64,000 bases of DNA from DSVZ01 sp037439785 (GCA_037439785.1 JBBIVJ010000015.1:1-64000), one strand, 5' to 3'; counted from the stretch's first letter, positions 28,495 to 37,950 are shown. Notes: a model not told the origin generated them from the letters alone. Numbers and translations: made by a program.

Positions 28495-28507
28495 AGCTTT
28501 TTGCGTC

Positions 28508-28990
28508 TCAAAGTTTGAGCCGATCCAGTGCGGACCAGTCGGTCGTGCGGTCCGCCGCCAGCGGCGTGGAGGTTTCCGCCGGAAGGACGGGCCCGGCCGC
28601 TTCTCCCCCGCAGACCGGTTCGCAGTGGGGATGCTGCGGCAGGGCGAGGACCGTATCTTCCCGCAATCGCTGCGTCAAGTCCACGAGGTCCCCAAGGACC
28701 GGCAGGGCCTCGGGCCCGGCGAGGGGAATCTCCGCCGTCCAGGGGGCCAGTACCAGCGCGCGCCGGAACACGCGCAGGCACCGGGCGCATTGGCAGCTCA
28801 GCTCCACCTGCAACGCGCCGTGCAGGAGCAGGATTTCCCCCTCTTGGTGCGCGTGAAAGGCGTACCGGAGCGGGCTGGTGAGTGCGACGAGGTCGTCGGG
28901 GCCGCCCCAGTCGAGTTCTTCCACCGCCAGTTCGCCCTGGACGTGCAGGGTGGTCTCGGCCAGTTGTCGCAAGTTCAACAGGACAGGCAT
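28508..28990 (-). CDS. yceD: DUF177 (YceD-type) protein
   Basis: 160 residues. It begins MPVLLNLRQLAETTLHVQGELAVEEL and contains the DUF177 core (CARCLRVFRRALVLAP) and an acidic, Cys-poor C-terminus (DLVDLTQRLREDTVLALPQHPHCEPVC). Known relatives bind or process 23S rRNA and are always near rpmF. It is 13 bp upstream of rpmF and 15 bp downstream of coaD. Confidence 0.88.
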   Translation of the reverse strand: MPVLLNLRQLAETTLHVQGELAVEELDWGGPDDLVALTSPLRYAFHAHQEGEILLLHGALQVELSCQCARCLRVFRRALVLAPWTAEIPLAGPEALPVLGDLVDLTQRLREDTVLALPQHPHCEPVCGGEAAGPVLPAETSTPLAADRTTDWSALDRLKL

Positions 28991-29005
28991 GGGGGCAGCA
29001 CGGGG

Positions 29006-29575
29006 TTAACGGTCAGACCGGCCCGGCCGCCGCCCGGCCGGGCGGCCGAATTTGCGCAGCAGGGCCCGCAGGACCGGGCGGGGCACAAAGGCGCTGACAT
29101 CCCCCCCCAGCCGGCAGATTTCCTTGACGATGCGGGAGCTCAGGAAAGTGTAGGTCTCCCGTGGCATCAGGAAGATGGTTTCGACCTCCTCGTTCAGCCG
29201 GCGGTTGATCAGGGCCAGTTGGAACTCGAACTCGAAGTCCGACACCGCCCGCAGACCGCGAATGACCGCATGGGCTCCGCGGGTCCGCGCGTAGTCAATG
29301 AGCAGGCCGTCGAAGCTGTCGGTTTCCACGCGGGGGATGCCCCGGACCGATTGCTCGACCAGCCGGCGACGTTCTTCGAGGGTGAACAACGGCTGTTTGC
29401 TGTCGTTGTTGGCCACCGCCACGATCACCCGGTCGAACAGCCGCGCCGCCCGCCGGACCACGTCCAGATGGCCGTTGGTGACGGGATCAAAGCTGCCGGG
29501 ATAAATCACCGTGGTTCGGGTTGTAGCCCGGTGAGGGACGGTGTCAGCGGCTGCCCGGGGGTGAGGGGGAGACAT
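29006..29575 (-). CDS. coaD: Phosphopantetheine adenylyltransferase
   Basis: 189 residues. Nucleotidyltransferase motif YPGSFDPVTNGHLD near residue 25 and the C-terminal FLSSRIVKEICRLGGD (ISSTxxRE-type). It adenylates 4'-phosphopantetheine to dephospho-CoA. It has an N-terminal extension of about 20 residues and an Arg-rich tail. It is the first gene of the coaD-yceD-rpmF-plsX-fabH run, linking CoA and fatty acid supply. Confidence 0.95.
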   Translation of the reverse strand: MSPPHPRAAADTVPHRATTRTTVIYPGSFDPVTNGHLDVVRRAARLFDRVIVAVANNDSKQPLFTLEERRRLVEQSVRGIPRVETDSFDGLLIDYARTRGAHAVIRGLRAVSDFEFEFQLALINRRLNEEVETIFLMPRETYTFLSSRIVKEICRLGGDVSAFVPRPVLRALLRKFGRPAGRRPGRSDR

Positions 29576-29597
29576 GGAAAGCGGTGCTTTTACAAGG

Positions 29598-29632
29598 GCG
29601 AACCCGGAGCGGTCTGGCCGCTCCGGGTTCGC
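29598..29632. terminator. Strong 15-bp hairpin between the FecR gene and coaD
   Basis: GCGAACCCGGAGCGG pairs perfectly with CCGCTCCGGGTTCGC across TCTGG. It lies 27 bp after the FecR-domain gene stop on the minus strand, so it most likely ends that transcript. The T tract (TTTAAACC) is only on the plus side, so the terminator is imperfect. Confidence 0.65.
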
Positions 29633-29658
29633 TTTAAACCTTTCGGGCGTTCGAGGCT

Positions 29659-30480
29659 TTACTTCGCGTCGGCCGGGGTCACGGGGGTGGTGGGGTTAAA
29701 CACCGGTGGGAGCACGAACGGCTTGAACAAAGTCCCTTGGCCCGGCGCGGTAAACGGCCGCTCTTCAATGGCCCACGTCGGCCAGGGCGCATAACCGGTC
29801 GCGCTCACGCCGGCCATCTCAACCCCCGGCGCCGCACCCAGTTGACCGGCCGCCAGGGTGATTTCCTCGTTGATGCTCGGCAATGACTCGATCAGGCCGC
29901 CCTTGTTGTTGTTGAGGGTCGGCTCGAAGGTGTAGCCGGTGCGCACCTGAAACTCGGTCGGTGCGGTCGCTCCAGGGGCGTTGTAGCGGACGTACCCGCT
30001 GCCATCGAGCACCGAGAACTCTCCCCGCGCGGAAACCTGATACTTGGTGCCGCGGATGCCCACCACACCGACCGGTGTGACCACCTCGTAGCGGGAGGCG
30101 GCGGACATCTTGCGCACCACCCCTTGAATCTTGCCCGCCCGCAGGCCCAGCTCGGTGGTGACGATCGTCTCGCCGGCCCCCTTGTCCACATTCAACGTGG
30201 TGAGCACCAGCGTGGTGTCTGGTGTCACCCGGAGAAACGGACCGTTCCGCCCCAGATACAGGTCCACCACGCCGAGGGTGTCGGTCTTGATGGTCGCTCC
30301 CGGGCCCAGCACGACGCCCTTCTTGACCTCGTTCCAGGTCACCCCGTCCGTGCTGTAGTGGGCGGCGCCGGCCCGCACAGCATCCACGCGCGCCGAGCCC
30401 ACGTCCGCCACGGCCAGATTTGCCAGCGCCAACGCGCCCAAAGCCACCACACCAGGGAAAAGTCGCTTGAGGTTGTTCAT
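29659..30480 (-). CDS. Secreted FecR-domain protein
   Basis: 273 residues from ATG 30480, with a signal peptide (RLFPGVVALGALALANLAVADV) and a CCGGAG ribosome-binding site. The FecR domain spans about residues 40-150: DGVTWNEVKKGVVLGPGATIKTDTLGVVDLYL, then GKIQGVVRKMSAASRYEVVTPVGVVGIRGTKYQV, as in FecR-like export-linked proteins. The rest is Pro/Thr-rich. There is no sigma factor or anti-sigma helix beside it, so it is probably a periplasmic or surface domain and not a signalling anti-sigma factor. Confidence 0.8.
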   Translation of the reverse strand: MNNLKRLFPGVVALGALALANLAVADVGSARVDAVRAGAAHYSTDGVTWNEVKKGVVLGPGATIKTDTLGVVDLYLGRNGPFLRVTPDTTLVLTTLNVDKGAGETIVTTELGLRAGKIQGVVRKMSAASRYEVVTPVGVVGIRGTKYQVSARGEFSVLDGSGYVRYNAPGATAPTEFQVRTGYTFEPTLNNNKGGLIESLPSINEEITLAAGQLGAAPGVEMAGVSATGYAPWPTWAIEERPFTAPGQGTLFKPFVLPPVFNPTTPVTPADAK

Positions 30481-30529
30481 AGTTGTCTCCGGACTCGATT
30501 GGTTTTCTGTGCCCAACTGCTGTGGACGC

Positions 30530-30557
30530 AGTCTATTGAACCAACGCGGCTTGTCAA
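30530..30557 (-). promoter_or_regulatory. Promoter of the FecR-domain gene
   Basis: Minus strand TTGACA (30552-30557), 16 bases, TAGACT (30530-30535): the same -10 and spacing as the terC promoter. This one has a leader of about 43 nt with a ribosome-binding site. Confidence 0.75.
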
Positions 30558-30707
30558 CCACCCTTTCGGATTTTTTTTCGCCGGCGACTTTCGGAAAATG
30601 CGGAGGAGGGTTAGGTGCCGTGTACGACGGACGTGTCGTCCCGGCCGGGGTAAAACCGGGGGAAATGCTCGTCCCCTGGCCGGGTGCGGCGTAGGCTGGC
30701 CGGGCCC

Positions 30708-32030
30708 ATGAAGAAGATGTGGAAACGCCGTCATTTTCTGACCACCACCGCCACGGCGCTGAGCGCCCCCCTCTGGGGCGGCTGGGTCCTGCCCGCCGTG
30801 GCGCGCGCCGCCGCCCCATCCGCCCGGCTGCGCGTGGGATTGATCGGTTGCGGCGGCATGGGACAGGGGGACCTGTCGGTCTTCCTTCAGAATCCCGAGG
30901 TGGATTGCCCCGTGGTCTGTGACCCGGATGACGCGCAGTCGGCCGCTGCCGCCCGGTTGGTGGAAGAAAAACGGGGGCACCGGCCGGATCGCGTGCGGGA
31001 TTTCCGCCGGCTGCTCGAGCGGAGGGACGTGGACGCTGTGATCGTGGCCACGCCCGACCACTGGCACGCCCTGCCCACCGTCCTGGCGTGCCAGGCCGAC
31101 AAGGACGTGTACGTGGAAAAGCCGCTGGCCCTGACGATTGCCGAGGGCCGGGCGATGATCGAGGCAGCCCGCCGCCACCGTCGCATCGCCCAGATGGGGG
31201 CCCAGCGCCTGAGCAGTCCGATGTACCGGGAAGCCACCGACTTTGTGCGGGCCGGCCATCTCGGCAAGGTCGGCCTGGTCCGCGCCTGGGCGTACCTGGA
31301 CTGGATTCAACCCATCGGCAAGCCGCCCGATTCCGCCCCTCCCCCCACGGTGGATTACGACCTCTGGCTGGGGCCGGCGCCCAAGCGGCCGTTCAACCCC
31401 AACCGCTTCCACTTCAACTTCCGCTGGTTCTGGGATTACGCCGGCGGCCTCATGACCGACTGGGGCGTGCACCTGATCCAGGTCCTGCTCTGGGGCATGG
31501 GGAATGCCCCGCCCCGCGCGGTCGTCTCCAGCGGCGGCAAGTACGTCCTCGACGACAACTCGGAAACGCCCGACACCCAGTTCACCGTGTACGAATTCCC
31601 CACCTACACGCTGGTCTGGGAGCACAAGGTCGGCATCGGCCTGGGGCTGTACAACCGCCCCTGGGGCATGGCCTTTGTCGGTACCGAAGGCACCCTCGTC
31701 CTCAACGACAGCGGCTGGGAAATCCTCCGCGAGCCCCGCAAGGACACGCTCGAGCCCCGGAAGTTCCGCGGTGGCCCGGACCCGCGCCCGGCCCACATCC
31801 GCAACTTCCTGGACTGCGTCCGCTCCCGGCAGACGCCGGTCGAGCCCCTCGAAGTAGGGCATCAGGTCTCGACCGTGGCGCATTTGGGGAACCTCGCCTT
31901 GCGGACCGGCCGACGGCTGCTGTGGGATGCGGCCCGCGAACAACTGTTCCACGACCGGGCCGCCACCCGCCTTGCCGCACCCCGTTACCGACCGCCGTGG
32001 AAACTGCCCTACCTCCCGCGCCCGGCCTGA
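30708..32030 (+). CDS. Tat-exported Gfo/Idh/MocA-family oxidoreductase
   Basis: 440 residues from ATG 30708. Tat signal WKRRHFLTTTATALSAPLWGG. Rossmann motif RVGLIGCGGMGQGDLSVF near residue 47, VIVATPDHWHALPTVLACQADKDVYVEKPLALT (the family EKP lysine), and MTDWGVHLIQVLLW in the C-terminal half. Members oxidise or reduce sugars with a bound NAD(P). Exported copies are common in Verrucomicrobiota and Planctomycetota. A TAGGCT -10-like box lies 16 bases before the ATG, with no clear -35. Confidence 0.88.
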   Translation: MKKMWKRRHFLTTTATALSAPLWGGWVLPAVARAAAPSARLRVGLIGCGGMGQGDLSVFLQNPEVDCPVVCDPDDAQSAAAARLVEEKRGHRPDRVRDFRRLLERRDVDAVIVATPDHWHALPTVLACQADKDVYVEKPLALTIAEGRAMIEAARRHRRIAQMGAQRLSSPMYREATDFVRAGHLGKVGLVRAWAYLDWIQPIGKPPDSAPPPTVDYDLWLGPAPKRPFNPNRFHFNFRWFWDYAGGLMTDWGVHLIQVLLWGMGNAPPRAVVSSGGKYVLDDNSETPDTQFTVYEFPTYTLVWEHKVGIGLGLYNRPWGMAFVGTEGTLVLNDSGWEILREPRKDTLEPRKFRGGPDPRPAHIRNFLDCVRSRQTPVEPLEVGHQVSTVAHLGNLALRTGRRLLWDAAREQLFHDRAATRLAAPRYRPPWKLPYLPRPA

Positions 32031-32058
32031 ACCGCCCCCCGGAGCCGCGCCGGCACGG

Positions 32059-32087
32059 TTGCAACGCCGCCGGCGGCTGCCTACGTT
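32059..32087 (+). promoter_or_regulatory. Promoter of nadA, apparently leaderless
   Basis: TTGCAA (32059-32064), 17 bases, TACGTT (32082-32087). The GTG start is at 32094, where transcription itself should begin. Confidence 0.6.
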
Positions 32088-32093
32088 CGGCCT

Positions 32094-33122
32094 GTGACAA
32101 CGCTCCTGGATAAACCGGAGACGTCGGCCAAGCCCCTGCCCCAACCGCGCCCCCCGCTGGACGCGGGCCGGCGTCAGGCGCTCACCCTCGAAATCCTCGA
32201 ACTGCGCCGCCGCCTCAACGCCGTCATCCTCGCCCACAACTACCAGGTGCCCGAAATCCAGGACGTCGCCGACTACGTGGGCGACTCCCTCGGCCTGGCC
32301 CAGCAGGCGGCCCGCACCGCGGCCGACGTCATCGTCTTTTGCGGCGTCCACTTCATGGCCGAGACGGCCAAGATTCTGAACCCCGACAAGCTGGTGCTCC
32401 TGCCCGACCGGGACGCTGGCTGCTCGCTCGAGGAAAGCTGCCCTCCCGACCCACTGGCCGCCCTCCAGGCCACCAACCCCAACTTCTACACCATCGCCTA
32501 CATCAACTGCTCCGCCGCGGTAAAGGCGCTCAGTGACATCATCTGCACCAGCGGCAACGCCGAGCTCATTGTCCGCGCCGCCCCGCCGGACCGCGACCTG
32601 CTCTTCGTGCCGGACGAGAACCTCGGCCAGTGGGTCGTGGAGCGCACCGGCCGGCCCATGACCCTCTGGCGGGGCAGCTGCTACGCCCACGTCGAGTTCC
32701 GGCGCGACGCCATCCTGCGCCTGCGCCAGCGCTTCCCGGATGCCCCGGTGGTCGTGCACCCCGAAAGCCTGCGCGAGGTTCGCGAACTGGCCGACGCGGT
32801 CTGCTCGACCGAGAAAATGGTCCAGTTCTGCAAGACCCACCCCGCCCCGCGCTTCATCGTGGTGACCGAGTCGGGCATCATTCACCGGATGCGCAAGGAA
32901 TGCCCCGGCAAGGAATTCATCTGCACCCCGGTCTATGACGTGATGCGGATGCCGACCGACCAGTGCCGCTGCAGCGAGTGCCGGTACATGAAGCTGAACA
33001 CCCTGGAAAAACTCCGCGACTGCATGGTGCGCCGGGCCCCGCGCGTCGAGCTGCCGCCGGAGCTGCTGGAACGCGCCCGGCGCCCCATCCTGCGGATGTT
33101 GGAAGTCTCCGCCCGCTCCTGA
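32094..33122 (+). CDS. nadA: Quinolinate synthase A
   Basis: 342 residues from GTG. Motifs: ILAHNYQVPEIQDVADYVGDSLGLAQQA near residue 45, VIVFCGVHFMAETAKILNPDKLVLLPD (first cluster Cys), WRGSCYAHVEF (second) and QCRCSECRYMKLNTLEKL (third). It makes quinolinate from iminoaspartate and dihydroxyacetone phosphate using a [4Fe-4S] cluster, the second step of NAD synthesis. nadB and nadC are not in the window. Confidence 0.96.
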   Translation: MTTLLDKPETSAKPLPQPRPPLDAGRRQALTLEILELRRRLNAVILAHNYQVPEIQDVADYVGDSLGLAQQAARTAADVIVFCGVHFMAETAKILNPDKLVLLPDRDAGCSLEESCPPDPLAALQATNPNFYTIAYINCSAAVKALSDIICTSGNAELIVRAAPPDRDLLFVPDENLGQWVVERTGRPMTLWRGSCYAHVEFRRDAILRLRQRFPDAPVVVHPESLREVRELADAVCSTEKMVQFCKTHPAPRFIVVTESGIIHRMRKECPGKEFICTPVYDVMRMPTDQCRCSECRYMKLNTLEKLRDCMVRRAPRVELPPELLERARRPILRMLEVSARS

Positions 33123-33481
33123 ACCCCGGCCGCACCGGCCACGCGCGGCGTTCCCGCCCTTCCCCCCGACTCCGGGCTGCCCCGGCTCAACAAACGGATC
33201 GAACGCTTCGGCTACCTCCCGCGGCCGCCCGGCGCACCGGGCCACGAACCGCGGGTCAAACGAGTGCCCTTCCTCCGGGCCGGGCCCAGGGACTCGTCGG
33301 ATCAAAGGCTACTGTCGCTTACATTCTCTGGCTGGCCCCTCGAGTCGAATCCCCGGGCCCGCAGCCAGATTCCTCAATTTTTCAGGCTGCCCAAGCCTTC
33401 CCTGGCGGGGAACACCCTGCCCGCCGGCGCTTGCTGGAACGCGGGGCGGCTGGTAGCAACGGGCCGGTGGGGATGACCCTC
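33123..33481. other. 359-bp intergenic stretch
   Basis: Between nadA and the second ABC operon. I see no convincing gene, RNA or terminator. Short open frames here have no family features. A GGTGGGG sequence at 33465-33471 probably serves the downstream gene. Confidence 0.45.
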
Positions 33482-34219
33482 ATGGCGCAGCAGACAACTC
33501 CACCCCGGCCGGCGCGCGACCAGGTCTTTCGTGTCCGCGGCCTGACCAAGGTGTACGGCTCGGGGGCGGCAGAGGTCCACGCCCTGGCGGGGGTGGACCT
33601 GGACCTGTACGCCGGGGAACTGGTGGTGCTGCTGGGCCCCTCGGGCAGCGGCAAGACCACCCTGCTCAACAACCTCGGCGGCCTGGACGTGCCGACCGGC
33701 GGCGAACTGTGGTTTCGCGACCTGGACCTGACCGCGGCCGATGAGGAGACCCTGACCCGGTACCGGCGCGACGCCGTGGGCTTCATCTTCCAGTTCTACA
33801 ACCTCATCCCCAGCCTCACCGCCCGGGAAAACGTGGCCCTGATTACCGAGATCGCCCGCGACCCGATGGACCCGGAGGAGACGCTGCACCTGGTGGGCCT
33901 GGGCGCGCGGCTGGACCATTTCCCGGCCCAGCTCTCCGGTGGCGAGCAACAGCGGGTGGCCATCGCCCGCGCCATCGCCAAGCGCCCGGAGGTGCTGCTG
34001 TGCGATGAACCGACCGGCGCCCTGGACCTCAAGACCGGCGTGGTGGTGCTCGAGGCCATCGAGCGGGTCAACCGCGAGCTGGGCACCCTCACCGTCATCA
34101 TCACCCACAACGCCGTGCTGGCCGACATGGCCGACCGCGTGATCCACCTCAAGGACGGCCGCGTGGCGCAACTCCACGCCAACCCGCAACGCGCCCCCGC
34201 CGCGAGCCTGCACTGGTGA
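33482..34219 (+). CDS. ABC transporter ATPase (LolD/MacB type)
   Basis: 245 residues from ATG 33482, chosen because GGTGGGG lies ten bases upstream; an ATG at 33473 is also in frame. Walker A GPSGSGKTT, Q-loop FIFQFYNLIPSLTA, signature LSGGEQQR, Walker B VLLCDEPTGALDLK and switch His ITHN are all present. It overlaps the permease gene by four bases (GTGA). Confidence 0.92.
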   Translation: MAQQTTPPRPARDQVFRVRGLTKVYGSGAAEVHALAGVDLDLYAGELVVLLGPSGSGKTTLLNNLGGLDVPTGGELWFRDLDLTAADEETLTRYRRDAVGFIFQFYNLIPSLTARENVALITEIARDPMDPEETLHLVGLGARLDHFPAQLSGGEQQRVAIARAIAKRPEVLLCDEPTGALDLKTGVVVLEAIERVNRELGTLTVIITHNAVLADMADRVIHLKDGRVAQLHANPQRAPAASLHW

Positions 34220-36585
34220 AGCTCCCCCCCCTGGACCGCAAACTGGTGCGCGACATGGGCCGCATGAAGGGCCAGACCGTGGCGGTGGCCCTGGTCATGG
34301 CCTGCGGGCTGGCCATGATGATCATGGCCCGCAGCCTCATCCATTCGCTGGACAGTGCCCGCGCCGATTACTACCGGACCCATCGCTTTGCCGAGGTCTT
34401 CGCCACCCTCAAACGCGCCCCGCGGGCCGTGGCCGAGCGCCTGCGCGCCCTGCCCGGAGTGGCCGAGGTCGAGACCGGCATCGCCATGCAGGTCACGCTG
34501 GACCTGGTCGGCCTGGACGAACCGGCCAGCGGGCTGGTCCGGTCACTGCCGGACACGGGTGAACCGCGGTTGAACCGGCTCTTTCTCCGGCGGGGGCGCG
34601 GGTTGAGCCCGGACGGGCGGGGCGAGGTGCTGGTGGGGGAGGCCTTCGCCGAGGCCAACGCCCTGCAGCCGGGCGACACGGTGACCCTGCTGTTGAACGG
34701 CCGGCGGCGGACGCTGCGGGTGGCGGGCATTGTCCTCTCCCCCGAGTACATCTTCGAATCGCGCCCCGGCGCGGCCCTGCCGGACAACCGCACCTACGGC
34801 ATCTTCTGGATGCCCTACCGCGAGCTGGCGGCGGCGTTTGATCTGGAGGACGCCTTCAACCATGTCGCCCTCACCCTGGTCCCGGGCGCGGCCGAACCGG
34901 CGGTCATTGCCGCGGTGGACCGGCTGCTGGAACCCTACGGCGGCCGCGGGGCCCACGGCCGGGCCGACCACCCCTCGAACATCCGGGTCTCGGACGAAAT
35001 CCGCGTGCTGCGGACGCTCTCGGTGGGGTTCCCGGTGGTGTTTCTGAGCGTGGCGGCGTTCATGACCAACGCCATCCTGTCGCGCCTGCTGAACCTGCAG
35101 CGGGAGCAGATCGCCATTCTCAAGGCCTTTGGTTTCAGCAACCGGGCGGTGGCCTGGCACTACCTGAAGTTCGCGCTGGTGATGGTGCTGCTGGGCACGG
35201 TGCTGGGGGCGGCCGGCGGTAGCGGGTTGGGGCACCGGCTGGTGCGGCTCTACACCAACTTTTTCCGCTTCCCCGAACTCGAGTTCCGGCTCGACCATGC
35301 GGCGCTGGGACTGGCCCTGGGGGTCTGCGCGCTGGCCGCCCTGCTGGGCGTGGCGGGGGCGGTGCGCCGGGCCGCGCGCCTGCCCCCGGCGCAGGCGATG
35401 CGTCCGGAACCCCCGGCGCATTACCGGCCGTCGTGGGTGGAGCGGTCCGGGCTGGCGCACTGGCTGTCGCACACCTTTCGCATCGCGGTGCGCAACCTCG
35501 AGCGCCGCCCCATGCAGGCGCTCTTCACCGTGACGGGGCTGGCCCTGGCCACGGGCATTTTGCTCGTCCCGAATGCATTTCGGGACGCCGTGGCCCATGT
35601 GCTCGATCACCAGTGGGACATCCTCCAGCGCCAGGACCTGAGCGTGGGTCTGGTCGAGCCGACGCACGTGGCGGTGCTGCCCGAGCTGCGCCGGCTGCCG
35701 GGGGTGCTCACGATGGAGCCATTCCGGGCGGCCTTCGTGCGGCTGCGCCACGGCCATCGCCAGCGGCAACTGCCCCTGCAGGGCCAGTTGCCCGAGGCGT
35801 TGCACAACCGGGTGATCGGCACCGACGAGCGCCGCATCGTGCTCCCGCTCTGGGGGGTGGTGCTCTCGGAAAAACTGGCCGAACTGCTCGAGGCCCGGCC
35901 GGGCGACCCCCTGGTCATCGAGGTGCTGGAAGGCCACCGCCCCACGGTGGTGGCGCCGCTGGTGGGCACGGCGGAGGACCTGGCCGGCGTGGCCGCCTAC
36001 ATGCATCTGGACGCCCTGAACCGCCTGCTGGGCGAGGGCGACCGCGTCTCCGGCGCCAGCTTCCGGGTGGACGCCCTGCAGCGGGCGGAGTTCCTGCGGG
36101 CGTTGAAGGGCATCCCGCGCGTGAGCTGGGTGGCCATCAAGGATTCGCTGCGGGAAAATTTCCGCCGGACCACGGCGGCGAGCATCGGCCTGTTCCAGAA
36201 AGTGTACCTGGTGCTGGCGGTCATTGTCTCGTTCGGGGTGGTGTACAACAACGCCCGCATTTCCCTGGCCGAGCGGGCCCGCGAGCTGGCCACGCTGCGG
36301 GTTATTGGCTTTTCCCGGCGGGAGGTGGGCGGGGTGCTGCTCACCGAGCTGAGCCTCCTGGCGGCCCTGGCCCTGCCGCTGGGGCTGCTGCTGGGCACGG
36401 GCTTCGCCACGGCCATTGTCAGCGCCGTGAACACCGAAACGGTCCGCATCCCCGTGATCCTCACCCCGGCCAACTACGCCTTTGCCACGCTGGCGGTGCT
36501 GGTGGCCTCGACCGCCTCCGCCCTGGTGGTGCTCCGTCGCCTCCACCGCCTGGACCTGGTCAGCGCCCTCAAGGCCCCGGAATAA
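34216..36585 (+). CDS. Large two-module FtsX-family permease
   Basis: 789 residues from a GTG overlapping the ATPase stop. Each half has the FtsX layout: segment, periplasmic domain, three segments. First half: VALVMACGLAMMIMARSL and VVFLSVAAFMTNAILSRLLNLQREQIAILKAFGFS. Second half: FTVTGLALATGILLVPNAF and VYLVLAVIVSFGVVYNNARISLAERARELATLRVIGFS. Such duplicated permeases work as a single chain with one ATPase dimer. The cargo is unknown. It is followed directly by an HlyD-type adaptor gene. Confidence 0.9.
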   Translation: MKLPPLDRKLVRDMGRMKGQTVAVALVMACGLAMMIMARSLIHSLDSARADYYRTHRFAEVFATLKRAPRAVAERLRALPGVAEVETGIAMQVTLDLVGLDEPASGLVRSLPDTGEPRLNRLFLRRGRGLSPDGRGEVLVGEAFAEANALQPGDTVTLLLNGRRRTLRVAGIVLSPEYIFESRPGAALPDNRTYGIFWMPYRELAAAFDLEDAFNHVALTLVPGAAEPAVIAAVDRLLEPYGGRGAHGRADHPSNIRVSDEIRVLRTLSVGFPVVFLSVAAFMTNAILSRLLNLQREQIAILKAFGFSNRAVAWHYLKFALVMVLLGTVLGAAGGSGLGHRLVRLYTNFFRFPELEFRLDHAALGLALGVCALAALLGVAGAVRRAARLPPAQAMRPEPPAHYRPSWVERSGLAHWLSHTFRIAVRNLERRPMQALFTVTGLALATGILLVPNAFRDAVAHVLDHQWDILQRQDLSVGLVEPTHVAVLPELRRLPGVLTMEPFRAAFVRLRHGHRQRQLPLQGQLPEALHNRVIGTDERRIVLPLWGVVLSEKLAELLEARPGDPLVIEVLEGHRPTVVAPLVGTAEDLAGVAAYMHLDALNRLLGEGDRVSGASFRVDALQRAEFLRALKGIPRVSWVAIKDSLRENFRRTTAASIGLFQKVYLVLAVIVSFGVVYNNARISLAERARELATLRVIGFSRREVGGVLLTELSLLAALALPLGLLLGTGFATAIVSAVNTETVRIPVILTPANYAFATLAVLVASTASALVVLRRLHRLDLVSALKAPE

Positions 36586-36588
36586 CCC

Positions 36589-37809
36589 ATGAGCCCCGCC
36601 CCTGCCTCCGCCCCCGCCGCCTCCCGCCGGCCCCGTTCCCTGCAACACCACACCCGGCGGTGGCTGCCCGCCCTGGTCCTGGCGGTGCTGTTGGGCCTGA
36701 TCGGCTACGGCTTCTGGCCGCGGCCGGTCCCGGTCGAAACCGCCCTCGTCACCCGCGGCCCCCTGCGCGTGGTCCTGACCGAGGAAGGTCGCACCCGCAT
36801 CCGCCACCGCTACCAGGTCGCCGCGCCGGTCAGTGGCCAGCTCCACCGCATCAGTCTCGACCCCGGTGACCCCGTGCGGGCGGGTGAGACGGTGCTGGCG
36901 GTGATCGAGCCGCTGCCGCCGGCTTTGCTGGATGCCCGCAGCCGCGAGCTGGCCGGGGCCCGCCGCGCCGCCGCCGCCGAACAGGTCGAGCGCGCCCGCG
37001 CCGCCCTGCGCTTTGCCACCAACGAACTGCGCCGCTTCCGAACCCTTTTTGCCGAGGGGACCGTCTCCATCCAGGAACTGGAAATCATGCAGTGGCGCGC
37101 CGAGGCCGCTGCGCGGGAGCTGGGCGTGGCCGAGGGCACCCTGCGCGAGGCCGAGGCGGCCCTGGCCGAATTTGCCGGGGACAACCCGGCCGCCGCCCGG
37201 GGGGACCGGCTCGTCGAGGTCCGCGCCCCGGCCGACGGCTGCGTGCTGCGGCTGTTCGAGCGCAGCGCCCGGCCGGTCACCGCCGGCACGCCGCTGATGG
37301 AACTCGGCAACCCCGCCGACCTCGAGGTGGTCATCGAAATGCTTTCCCGCGACGGCGCCGCGCTGGCCCCCGGTACGCCGGTCGAGCTGGACCAGTGGGG
37401 CGGCCCGCAACGTCTCCAGGCCCGGGTGCGTCGCGTCGAACCCGCGGCCTTTACCAAGATTTCCGCCCTCGGCGTTGAGGAGCAGCGGGTCAATGTGATC
37501 GCCGACCTGGTCAGCCCCCCGGACCAACGCCCCGGCCTGGGCGACGGCTTCCGCGTCGAGGCCCACGTGGTGGTCTGGGAGGCGGACGACGTGGTCCGGG
37601 TGCCGAGCGGCGCCCTAGCCCGGCGCGGGGAGCATTGGATCGCGTGGGTGGTCGAGGAGGGCCGTGCCCGACCGCGCACGGTGAAGGCCGGCCGGTCCGG
37701 CAACGGCGATGTGCAGGTGATCGAGGGCCTGCAACCGGGCGAGGTGGTCATCCTCCATCCCGGCAGCCAGGTGCGGGACGGCACGCGGGTGCGCGTCGTC
37801 ACCCGGTGA
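36589..37809 (+). CDS. HlyD-family membrane fusion protein
   Basis: 406 residues. Membrane anchor at about residues 25-44 (WLPALVLAVLLGLIGYGFW). Lipoyl-type half YQVAAPVSGQLHRISLDPGDPVRAGETVLAVIEP, a helical hairpin at 100-195 (ARRAAAAEQVERARAALRFATNELRRFRTLFAEGTVSIQELE), the second half VRAPADGCVLRLFERSARPV, and a barrel to the end. Three bases after the permease gene. No outer membrane channel gene is in this operon; it could share the one at 17396-19198. Confidence 0.9.
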   Translation: MSPAPASAPAASRRPRSLQHHTRRWLPALVLAVLLGLIGYGFWPRPVPVETALVTRGPLRVVLTEEGRTRIRHRYQVAAPVSGQLHRISLDPGDPVRAGETVLAVIEPLPPALLDARSRELAGARRAAAAEQVERARAALRFATNELRRFRTLFAEGTVSIQELEIMQWRAEAAARELGVAEGTLREAEAALAEFAGDNPAAARGDRLVEVRAPADGCVLRLFERSARPVTAGTPLMELGNPADLEVVIEMLSRDGAALAPGTPVELDQWGGPQRLQARVRRVEPAAFTKISALGVEEQRVNVIADLVSPPDQRPGLGDGFRVEAHVVVWEADDVVRVPSGALARRGEHWIAWVVEEGRARPRTVKAGRSGNGDVQVIEGLQPGEVVILHPGSQVRDGTRVRVVTR

Positions 37810-37950
37810 GCTTGCCTGTCGAGAAAGCCGCAGAAGGCTGCCGCACTCCGGGACGCTGGCGCGTGGAAAGGCCGCCCCGGCAGGTGCGCCAGATTGTGGC
37901 GTGCGCCAGTCTTCTGACGTAGGGGGCGGTGCCGATGGCTTCAGGGTCTG

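Noticed and set aside
28475..29794. A 439-codon plus-strand frame over yceD and coaD
   Set aside because: Antisense to two clear genes of a conserved operon; no family features.
34543..37566. A 1,007-codon minus-strand frame over the FtsX and HlyD genes
   Set aside because: His/Gln/Gly-rich antisense translation; the plus genes are well recognised.
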